Source of the DNA: Simplicispira sp. 125
GTDB taxonomy: Bacteria > Pseudomonadota > Gammaproteobacteria > Burkholderiales > Burkholderiaceae_C
Assembly (NCBI RefSeq): GCF_003096555.1
Contig: NZ_QEKM01000001.1
Span: 62,001-126,000 of the forward strand
Direction: 5' to 3'
Length of the DNA: 64,000 bases
Below are positions 44,525 through 52,111 of this stretch, piece by piece. The notes under the pieces were generated by a model. That model was not told the DNA's origin. It saw only the letters and a program-made list of their open reading frames with translations, and did not search any database. Both the position numbers and the translations under genes were made by a program. Position 1 is the first letter of the stretch. Each line of letters opens with the position of its first letter.

Positions 44525-45166
44525 TTACACCTTGTTGTTGCTGGGCCAGACCTCCAGGCCCAGCCCGCGCAGGTAAGTGCCCACGCTGATGCGGGCGGCC
44601 TGCACCAGGTCGTACGCTTGCGGGTCCAGCAGCCAGCTTTGGAGCAGGCCTTCGATCAGCACCTGCAGGCCCAGGGCAGCCATGTCGGGCGGCACGGCGG
44701 TGGGCCAGGGGCGTTCGGCAAAGGCGCGTTCCAGTGCAATGCGGTTGCGCGCCAGCCATTGCCGGTGCATCTGCAGGTGGCGGGCCTGCACGGCTCCCAG
44801 TTCTTCCACATATTCCACGCGGTGGATGGCAATTTGCATCACGCGGCGCAATTGCGCGTCGCTGGCAATACGGCGCAAGCCCTCCAGCATGGCGTCGCAC
44901 ACCACTTGCATGCTGGCGGGGGGCGCATCGGGCCCGGTGCCGGTGAGCAGTTGCTCCATGGGCAGGGTGGCACGTTCCATCATGGCGTTGAACAGGTCCG
45001 CCTTGTCCTTGAAGTGCCAGTAGATGGCGCCGCGCGTGGCACCGGCGGCCACCGCGATGTCATTGAGCGAGGTGCGTGAAACCCCTTTTCCCTCGAACAG
45101 GCGCTCTGCAGCGTCGAGCAGCGCGTTGCGCGTTGCCTGGGCATCGGCTTTGGTGCGGCGGGCCAT
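44525..45166 (-). CDS. TetR/AcrR-family repressor of the RND pump
   Basis: 213 residues from ATG 45166, the best-placed start after AGGAG; an ATG two codons upstream is possible. The N-terminal HTH is ARRTKADAQATRNALLDAAE, then SLNDIAVAAGATRGAIYWHFKDKADLF, the AcrR/TtgR type with HFKDK. The C-terminal domain is the drug-binding helical bundle. It is divergent from the RND operon and has a clear palindromic operator in the gap. Confidence 0.93.
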   Translation of the reverse strand: MARRTKADAQATRNALLDAAERLFEGKGVSRTSLNDIAVAAGATRGAIYWHFKDKADLFNAMMERATLPMEQLLTGTGPDAPPASMQVVCDAMLEGLRRIASDAQLRRVMQIAIHRVEYVEELGAVQARHLQMHRQWLARNRIALERAFAERPWPTAVPPDMAALGLQVLIEGLLQSWLLDPQAYDLVQAARISVGTYLRGLGLEVWPSNNKV

Positions 45167-45196
45167 GGACATTTCTCCTGGAGGCAAGCCCTTTAC

Positions 45197-45224
45197 TATA
45201 CATACATTCAAGGATGTATGTATA
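45197..45224. promoter_or_regulatory. AcrR/TtgR-type operator
   Basis: An 11-bp inverted repeat TATACATACAT and ATGTATGTATA with a 6-base spacer (TCAAGG). The TACATACAT-N-ATGTATGTA pattern is the known AcrR operator form. It lies between the repressor and the pump genes. Confidence 0.85.
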
Positions 45225-45332
45225 CTCCACAACCCAGCATCCGTCGATGACGGGTGTACACACGTTTCACAGAAAAAAATTAGACTGCCTGCTTTCGTGC
45301 ACTCCACGGACGGACTTTTCCGAAGGAATCCC

Positions 45333-46616
45333 ATGCTCTTGCGCCAAGCCCCGATTGTTTCTGCCCTGTCCCCCGCATCCCACCGGTCGCGCCAGCGGCA
45401 GGCCCTCGCCGCCGGCTGCCTGGGCGCGGCGCTGCTGCTCTCGGCCTGCGGCAAGGGTGATGCGCCCGCCGCGCCACCCGGGGGCGGCATGCCGCCGCCC
45501 GAAGTGGGCGTGGTGGTGGCCAAGCCGGGCGATGTCGGCCTGATCACCGAGCTGCCCGGCCGCCTGGAGGCCTCGCGCGTGGCGCAGGTGCGGGCGCGTG
45601 CGGCCGGCATCCTGCAAAAGCGGCTGTTCCGCGAAGGCAGTGATGTGAAGGCGGGCCAGCCGCTGTTTGCCATCGACGCCGCGCCCTATGCAGCCGCCTT
45701 GCAGAGTGCCGAGGCCACGCTGGCGCGGGCCCAGGCCAACCTGACCCAGGCGACCGCGCTGGCCGAGCGCTACAAGCCCCTGGTGGCCGCCAATGCCGTC
45801 AGCCAGCAGGAATATGCCAACGCCGTGGCGGCGCAAAAGCAGGCCGAGGCCGATGTCGCCGCAGGCAAGGCGGCGGTGCAGACGGGCCGCATCAACCTGA
45901 ATTACGCCAGCGTCACGGCGCCGATTTCGGGCCGCATCGGTCGCGCCCTGGTCACCGAAGGGGCCCTGGTGGGGCAGGGCGAAGCCACGCAACTGGCCGT
46001 CATCCAGCAGATCGACCCGGTGTATGTCAACTTCACCCAGTCGGCTGGCGAGGTGATGAAGCTGCGCCGCGCCTTGGCCGAGGGCCAGCTGCAGCGCGCC
46101 GGGGGCAGTGAAGCCGCCAGCGTGCGCCTGGTGCTCGAAGATGGCAGCGAATACGCCCGCCCCGGCAAGCTGCTGTTTTCCGACCTGACGGTGGACGCCA
46201 GCACGGGCCAGATCACGCTGCGTGCCGAGGTGCCCAACCCCAAGGGCGATTTGCTGCCGGGCCTGTATGTGCGCGTGCGGCTGGAGCAGGCCCAGGTGGC
46301 CAACGCCATCACGCTGCCCCAGCAGGCGGTCACACGCACCCAGCAGGGCGACCGGATCATGGTGGTGGGCGCCGACGGCAAGCCCAGCCCGCGCATGGTG
46401 AAGGTGGGTGCGGCCCGCAACAACCAGTGGATCGTGCTGGAGGGCCTGAAGGAAGGCGAGCAGGTCATGGTCGATGGCTTCCAGAAGCTGCAGATGATGC
46501 CGCCCGGCACGCCGGTGAAGGCCGTGCCCTGGCAGGCCCCCGGCAGCGCCGCCGCACCAGCGGCTGCGCCTGCCGCCAGCGCCCCTGCTGCGGCCGCCAG
46601 CGCCGGCCAGCAATAA
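45333..46616 (+). CDS. RND efflux periplasmic adaptor (AcrA/MexA type)
   Basis: 427 residues from ATG 45333 after GAAGGA. Lipobox LLSAC with Cys39, then a glycine/proline linker. GRLEASRVAQVRARAAGIL, the helical hairpin (about 110-170), SVTAPISGRIGR and LFSDLTVDASTGQI are the HlyD/AcrA blocks. It links the inner-membrane pump to the outer-membrane channel. It ends in an Ala/Pro-rich tail. The pump gene follows after 12 bases. Confidence 0.95.
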   Translation: MLLRQAPIVSALSPASHRSRQRQALAAGCLGAALLLSACGKGDAPAAPPGGGMPPPEVGVVVAKPGDVGLITELPGRLEASRVAQVRARAAGILQKRLFREGSDVKAGQPLFAIDAAPYAAALQSAEATLARAQANLTQATALAERYKPLVAANAVSQQEYANAVAAQKQAEADVAAGKAAVQTGRINLNYASVTAPISGRIGRALVTEGALVGQGEATQLAVIQQIDPVYVNFTQSAGEVMKLRRALAEGQLQRAGGSEAASVRLVLEDGSEYARPGKLLFSDLTVDASTGQITLRAEVPNPKGDLLPGLYVRVRLEQAQVANAITLPQQAVTRTQQGDRIMVVGADGKPSPRMVKVGAARNNQWIVLEGLKEGEQVMVDGFQKLQMMPPGTPVKAVPWQAPGSAAAPAAAPAASAPAAAASAGQQ

Positions 46617-46628
46617 GGAGCCAGCCCC

Positions 46629-49600
46629 ATGGCCAAGTTCTTTATTGACCGCCCCATCTTCGCGTGGGTGATCGCCTTGTTCATCATGGTGCTGGGCGCC
46701 GTGTCGATCACCAAGCTGCCGGTGTCGCAATACCCCTCGGTGGCGCCTCCGACCATCGTCGTCAGCGCTGCCTATCCCGGTGCTTCGGCACAAACGCTGG
46801 AAGACAGCGTGCTGGCCGTGATCGAGCGCGAAATGAACGGCGCGCCCGGTCTGGCCTACATGGAGGCCGTGAGCCAGGCGAACGGCACCGGCACCCTCAC
46901 ACTGAGCTTCGAGCCGGGCACCAATGCCGATCTGGCGCAGGTCGAGGTGCAGAACCGCCTGTCGCGCGCCACGCCGCGACTGCCTTCGGTGGTGAACCAG
47001 CAGGGTGTGCGTGTGGACAAGTCGCGCAGCAACTTCCTGCTGTTCACCATGCTGTCGTCGGCCGACCCTAAGTTCGACGTCAACGCGCTGAGCGACTACG
47101 CCGCGCGCAACGTAGTGCCCGAACTGCAGCGCCTGCCCGGCATCGGCCAGGTGCAGTTGTTCGGTGCCGAGCGCGCCATGCGCGTCTGGGTTGATCCGGC
47201 CAAGCTGCAGGGCTTTAACCTGTCTGCGGCCGATGTGGCCAGCGCCATCCAGGCGCAGAACGCGCAGGTGTCGGCCGGCAGCCTGGGCGAATTGCCCAAC
47301 CTGAGCGGTCAGACGATCTCGGCCACCGTGGTGGTGCCGGGGCAGATCAGTTCGACCAAGGAGTTTGGCGACATCGTGCTGCGCGCCAATGCCGACGGCT
47401 CCACGGTGCGCCTCAAGGATGTGGCACGCATCGAACTGGGCGCCCAGTCGTATGCGACCACCGCGCGCCTCAATGGCAAGCCGGCCACCGGCATGGGGGT
47501 CCAGCTGTCGCCCTCGGGCAATGCGCTGGCGGCGGCCACGGCGGTCAAGACCCGCATGGCCGAGCTGGAAAGATACTTTCCGTCCGGCGTGAGCTGGACC
47601 ATTCCCTACGACAGCTCCGACTTCGTCAAGATTTCCATCAAGCAGGTCGCCATGACCCTGCTTGAAGCCATCGCGCTGGTGTTTCTGGTGATGTTCCTGT
47701 TCCTGCAGAACTTCCGCTACACCATCATCCCGACCATCGTGGTGCCGGTGGCGCTGTTGGGCACCTTTGGGGCGCTGTTGGCAATGGGCTTTTCGATCAA
47801 CGTGCTGACCATGTTCGGCATGGTGCTGGTGATCGGCATCGTGGTGGACGACGCCATTGTGGTGGTGGAAAACGTCGAGCGCATCATGAACGAGGAGGGC
47901 CTGCCGCCGCTGGAGGCCACGCGCAAGGCCATGGGCCAGATTTCGGGCGCCATCATCGGCATCACCGTGGTGCTGATTTCGGTGTTTTTGCCATTGGCCT
48001 TTTTTGCCGGCTCGGTGGGCAACATCTACCGCCAGTTCTCGGCGGTGATGGGGGTGTCCATCGCCTTTTCCGCCTTCATGGCGCTGTCGCTCACGCCCGC
48101 GCTGTGCGCCACCCTGCTCAAGCCGGTCGAGGCCGGGCATGGGCACGCCAAGAAGGGGTTTTTTGGCGGTTTCAACCGGGGCTTTGCCCGCACCGCCAAA
48201 GGCTATGAAGGCTGGGTGGCCAAGCTGCTGCGCCGCGGTGGCCGGATGATGGTCATCTATGTCGCGCTGATCGCCGCCGTGGGCGTGCTGTACATGCGCC
48301 TGCCGACCTCGTTCCTGCCGAACGAAGACCAGGGCAACCTGCTGGTCAACATCCAGCTGCCGCCTGGCGCCACGCTGGAACGCACCCAGGCCGTGGTCGA
48401 AAAGGTCGAGGACTTCATGCTCAAGCAACCCGAAGTCAAGAACATGGTGGCCGTGCTGGGCTTCAGCTTCTCGGGCCAGGGGCAGAATGCCGGCCTGTCG
48501 TTCGTCACACTCAAGGACTGGTCCGAGCGTGCGGGTGCCGGGCACACGGCCGAAGCCATCGCGGGCCGGGCCATGGGCGCGCTGTCGGGTGTGCGCGATG
48601 CGTTCATTTTTGCGCTGAGCCCCCCCGCCATTCCCGAGCTGGGGGTGAGCTCGGGTTTCACCTTCCGGCTGCAGGACCGCGGCGGCAACGGCCATGATGC
48701 GCTGGTGGCGGCGCGCAACCAGATGCTGGGCATGGCGTCCAAAAGCAAAATCCTGGCCGGCGTGCGACCCGATGGCCTGGAAGACGCGCCGCAATTGCAG
48801 GTTGATATCGACCGCGACAAGGCCAGCGCGCAGGGCGTGAGTTTTGCCGCCATCAACAACGCCATCTCCACGGCGCTGGGCTCGGCCTATATCAACGATT
48901 TCCCGAACGCCGGGCGCCTGCAGCGTGTCGTGGTGCAGGCCGAGGCCGAGGCCCGCATGCAGCCCGATGACATCCTGAAGCTGACCGCACTCAACAGCCA
49001 GGGCAAGGCCGTGCCGCTGTCGTCGTTTGCCACCACGCGCTGGATCAGTGGTGCCATGCAGACCGTGCGCTACAACGGCTATCCGGCGATGCGCATCGCC
49101 GGGGGTGCGGCGCCCGGCTACAGCACCGGCGATGCCATGGCCGAGATGGAACGCATGGCCGCGCAGCTGCCGGTGGGGTTCGGCTTTGAATGGACGGGTC
49201 AGTCGCGCGAAGAAAAAATGGCCGGCTCGCAGGCCATGGTGCTGTACGGCTTTGCCATCCTGGCCGTGTTTTTGTGCCTGGCGGCCCTGTATGAAAGCTG
49301 GTCGATTCCGCTGTCGGTCATCCTGGTGGTGCCGCTGGGGGTGCTGGGCGTGCTGCTGGGCGTGAGCCTGCGCGGCATGTCCAACGATGTGTACTTCCAG
49401 GTGGGGCTGATCACCATCATCGGCCTGTCGGCGAAGAACGCCATCCTGATCATCGAGTTTGCGAAAGACCTGCAGGCGCAAGGCAAGAGTGTCGTCGAAT
49501 CGGCGCTGGCCGCTGCGCATCTGCGGTTCCGTCCGATCGTCATGACCTCGCTGGCTTTCATCCTCGGTGTTCTGCCCCTGGCCATTGCCTCGGGCGCCAG

Positions 49601-49787
49601 TTCGGCGAGCCAGCGGGCCATTGGCACCGGCGTGATCGCGGGCATGGTGGTGGGAACCACGCTGGCCGTGTTTTTCGTACCGATCTTCTTCGTCGTGGTG
49701 CGCGGCCTGTTCAAGGGCAGCGCGCGGCAGCAGCAATTCGATGCAGAACATGCACACCAGACCGGGGCGGGAGACCACCATGCGTAA
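46629..49787 (+). CDS. RND multidrug efflux pump (AcrB/MexB type)
   Basis: 1052 residues, full HAE1-family length. MAKFFIDRPIFAWVIALFIM is the standard N-terminus. The proton relay is intact: Asp407 and Asp408 in GIVVDDAIVVVEN (same numbering as E. coli AcrB) and the TM10 Lys in GLSAKNAILIIEFAKDL. Other marks are RVWVDPAKLQGFNLS and the switch-loop region. It exports drugs, detergents and solvents with proton import. It is in one operon with the adaptor and channel genes. Confidence 0.97.
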   Translation: MAKFFIDRPIFAWVIALFIMVLGAVSITKLPVSQYPSVAPPTIVVSAAYPGASAQTLEDSVLAVIEREMNGAPGLAYMEAVSQANGTGTLTLSFEPGTNADLAQVEVQNRLSRATPRLPSVVNQQGVRVDKSRSNFLLFTMLSSADPKFDVNALSDYAARNVVPELQRLPGIGQVQLFGAERAMRVWVDPAKLQGFNLSAADVASAIQAQNAQVSAGSLGELPNLSGQTISATVVVPGQISSTKEFGDIVLRANADGSTVRLKDVARIELGAQSYATTARLNGKPATGMGVQLSPSGNALAAATAVKTRMAELERYFPSGVSWTIPYDSSDFVKISIKQVAMTLLEAIALVFLVMFLFLQNFRYTIIPTIVVPVALLGTFGALLAMGFSINVLTMFGMVLVIGIVVDDAIVVVENVERIMNEEGLPPLEATRKAMGQISGAIIGITVVLISVFLPLAFFAGSVGNIYRQFSAVMGVSIAFSAFMALSLTPALCATLLKPVEAGHGHAKKGFFGGFNRGFARTAKGYEGWVAKLLRRGGRMMVIYVALIAAVGVLYMRLPTSFLPNEDQGNLLVNIQLPPGATLERTQAVVEKVEDFMLKQPEVKNMVAVLGFSFSGQGQNAGLSFVTLKDWSERAGAGHTAEAIAGRAMGALSGVRDAFIFALSPPAIPELGVSSGFTFRLQDRGGNGHDALVAARNQMLGMASKSKILAGVRPDGLEDAPQLQVDIDRDKASAQGVSFAAINNAISTALGSAYINDFPNAGRLQRVVVQAEAEARMQPDDILKLTALNSQGKAVPLSSFATTRWISGAMQTVRYNGYPAMRIAGGAAPGYSTGDAMAEMERMAAQLPVGFGFEWTGQSREEKMAGSQAMVLYGFAILAVFLCLAALYESWSIPLSVILVVPLGVLGVLLGVSLRGMSNDVYFQVGLITIIGLSAKNAILIIEFAKDLQAQGKSVVESALAAAHLRFRPIVMTSLAFILGVLPLAIASGASSASQRAIGTGVIAGMVVGTTLAVFFVPIFFVVVRGLFKGSARQQQFDAEHAHQTGAGDHHA

Positions 49788-51216
49788 GACACAAGCCATC
49801 CCATTTTCCCTGCGCAGCAGCTCGATCTGCAGCGCGCTGGCCGCCTTGGCGCTGGCCGGGTGCACGTCGATGGCCCCGGTGTACGAGCGCCCTGCCGCGC
49901 CCGTGGCGACGCAATGGCCGACTTTCGGCGTCCAGAGCCAGGAGGCATCTGCCACACCGGCGGGTGATTTGCTCTGGCAGGACTTTGTGACCGATGCCCG
50001 ATTGCGCACCTTGATCGACAAAGCCCTGGCCGATAACCGCGATCTGCGTGTGGCAGCACTGTCCATTGAGCAGGCCCGTGCGCAGTACCAGATTCGCAGC
50101 GCCGACCAGACGCCCACCATCAACCTGGCCGCCACCGGCAACCGCCAGCCCGCATCGGGCGGGGGTATCAGCAGCACCTATACGGCGGGACTGGCGCTGG
50201 CCTCCTGGGAAATCGACTTCTTTGGCCGCATCGCCAGCCTCAAGAATGCCGCGCTGGCGCAGTATCTCTCCACCGAAGAGGCCCGCCGTGCTGTGCAGAC
50301 GAGCCTGGTTGCCTCTGTAGCCAATACCTGGCTGAGCCTGCAGACCAACGATGCATTGCTGGTGCTGACAGAACGTACTCTGGCTACCCGTGAGGATTCG
50401 CTGCGCTTGATCCGTCTGCGTTTTGACGAGGGTGTGACCTCTGCGCTGGACCTGCGCCAGGCGGAGTCGCTGGTCGCCGCTGCGCGCGTTGCACTGGCAC
50501 AGCAGCAGCGCCTGCGGGCGCTGGATGTGAACACGCTGACCCTGCTGGTCGGGCAGCCTTTGTCGCCAGATCTGCTCGACACGCGGGATACGGGCGGCAC
50601 GCCGTTCGCCAGTGTTCCGGCCGGGCTGCCGTCAGACCTGCTGGCACGCCGCGCTGATGTGCGCCAGGCCGAGCAGTTGCTGCTGGCGGCCAACGCCAAT
50701 ATCGGTGCCGCAAAGGCCGCCTTTTTCCCGCGCATTGCACTGACTGCCAGTGCAGGATCGGCCAGCAATGCACTGTCGGGCCTGTTCAAGGACGGTTCTT
50801 GGGGCTGGACCCTGGCGCCGCAGATGTTGCTCCCTATTTTTGATGCGGGGCGCAACCAGGCAGGGCTCGATTCGGCCTTGGCAGGGCGCGATATTGCCGT
50901 GGCGCAATATGAGAAAGCCATTCAGAGTGCTTTCCGCGAAGTGGCCGATGCTTTGGCCGGGCGCGCGACGCTGGGCGAGCAGTGGCGTGCACAGCAGCAG
51001 CAGGCCGAGGCCGAGGCCGATCGTTTCCGCCTCGCTGATCTGCGCTATCGCAACGGCGTTGCAAGCTACCTCGATGTACTGGACGCGCAGCGCGCACTGT
51101 TCGCCAGCCAGCAGGCTCTGGCCCAAATACGGCTGGCCTTGCAGCAGAACCAGGTGGCCGTGTACAAAGCCCTGGGAGGCGGTTGGGTTCTGACAGACAC
51201 CGCGCCACAGGGGTGA
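49780..51216 (+). CDS. Outer-membrane efflux channel (OprM/NodT type)
   Basis: 478 residues from ATG 49780, which overlaps the pump stop and follows GGGAG. Lipobox LAGC with Cys28. LWQDFVTDARLRTLIDKAL, AGLALASWEIDFFGRI and RRADVRQAEQLLLAANANIGAAKAAFFPRI are typical of the TolC/OprM family of RND systems. It forms the trimeric exit duct. Third gene of the operon. Confidence 0.94.
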   Translation: MRKTQAIPFSLRSSSICSALAALALAGCTSMAPVYERPAAPVATQWPTFGVQSQEASATPAGDLLWQDFVTDARLRTLIDKALADNRDLRVAALSIEQARAQYQIRSADQTPTINLAATGNRQPASGGGISSTYTAGLALASWEIDFFGRIASLKNAALAQYLSTEEARRAVQTSLVASVANTWLSLQTNDALLVLTERTLATREDSLRLIRLRFDEGVTSALDLRQAESLVAAARVALAQQQRLRALDVNTLTLLVGQPLSPDLLDTRDTGGTPFASVPAGLPSDLLARRADVRQAEQLLLAANANIGAAKAAFFPRIALTASAGSASNALSGLFKDGSWGWTLAPQMLLPIFDAGRNQAGLDSALAGRDIAVAQYEKAIQSAFREVADALAGRATLGEQWRAQQQQAEAEADRFRLADLRYRNGVASYLDVLDAQRALFASQQALAQIRLALQQNQVAVYKALGGGWVLTDTAPQG

Positions 51217-51316
51217 TAGCATCGGGTTTTCCCTGTGTTGCCCCATGCGGACAGCCACGGAAAACTCTTGATGCAAGGCAAATTGGCGCCGACTCCCCCG
51301 GTTGTGCGTCCTCAAC

Positions 51317-51330
51317 TTGATTTGTCTCAA
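51317..51330 (+). promoter_or_regulatory. FNR/Crp-type box upstream of the Crp-family gene
   Basis: TTGAT-TTGT-CTCAA differs at one position from the FNR/ANR consensus TTGAT-N4-ATCAA. It lies 37 bases before the start of a Crp/Fnr-family gene, where it could serve autoregulation. Confidence 0.45.
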
Positions 51331-51367
51331 ACATCGGCACGGGTTCGCATTGCAAAGTGCACGCCAT

Positions 51368-51994
51368 ATGTTGCCGAACTACTCCCCAGAATTGCCCGTG
51401 GAATGCGAGGTCGTGGCGCCTGGCGAAGTGCTGCGCGTGCGCAATGAAAATCTCAATACGGTCTTGCACCTGGTGAGTGGTCGGGTGCAGCTGGGCATCC
51501 GTGAAGACGGACAGATGCGCCACCAGCTGGGCGTGGTCGAGGGCCCGTTCTGGCTCGACGGCGCTGCCGCCATGCTGGGCGTGCCCTGCGCCGTAGACAT
51601 GGTGACCGAAACCCGTGTTCAGCTGCGCCGCCAACCCATCGAAGACTTCATACGCAGCGTGGAGGCCTTGCCCAAGGCCGCGCAGTTGCTGCTGCACGAT
51701 ATGGCCGTAGGCTACCGGCAGCAAACCGAACTGGCCGTGAGCCGTCTGGCCCAGGATGCCGAGGCCCGGTGTGCCCAGTGGTTGCTGCGCCATGCGCAGC
51801 ACGACAGCAATGGCGCCATGAGCGTCACGCTGAACCAGCGCAAGCGTTTGATTGCTGCGCAGCTCGGCATTGCACCCGAGACTTTTTCCCGGGTGCTGCG
51901 CAGTCTGCGCGAACATGGCCTGATCATGGGGTCGGGCAACGTGCTCAAGCTCCCACAGCCCGGGGCGCTTGAAATGCTGGCCAGCGGCGGCTGA
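51368..51994 (+). CDS. Crp/Fnr-family transcription regulator
   Basis: 208 residues from ATG 51368; an upstream in-frame ATG at 51302 would include unrelated residues. The N-terminal beta-roll is compact (APGEVLRVRNENLNTVLHLVSGRVQLGI) and lacks the conserved cAMP-binding Arg/Ser pair and the Fnr cysteines. The long dimer helix is followed by a C-terminal HTH: TLNQRKRLIAAQLGIAPETF then SRVLRSLREHGLI. The signal is unknown. It stands between the RND operon and the GGDEF gene. Confidence 0.87.
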   Translation: MLPNYSPELPVECEVVAPGEVLRVRNENLNTVLHLVSGRVQLGIREDGQMRHQLGVVEGPFWLDGAAAMLGVPCAVDMVTETRVQLRRQPIEDFIRSVEALPKAAQLLLHDMAVGYRQQTELAVSRLAQDAEARCAQWLLRHAQHDSNGAMSVTLNQRKRLIAAQLGIAPETFSRVLRSLREHGLIMGSGNVLKLPQPGALEMLASGG

Positions 51995-52111
51995 TTCGGG
52001 TGCTGTCGCTGCAGATGATTGCAGCGTCCTTTCTGTAGCGCTCAGGGTTTGTCCCCGTGAATCGCTGAGGGTTCCACCCAAGCCGGAGTACAAAAGGGGT
52101 GCGTATATTCA

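Noticed and set aside
45267..50177. A 1636-codon open frame on the minus strand
   Set aside because: It lies antisense to the complete RND operon, has a histidine/glutamine/glycine-rich composition typical of the reverse complement of GC-rich genes, and shows no known domain.
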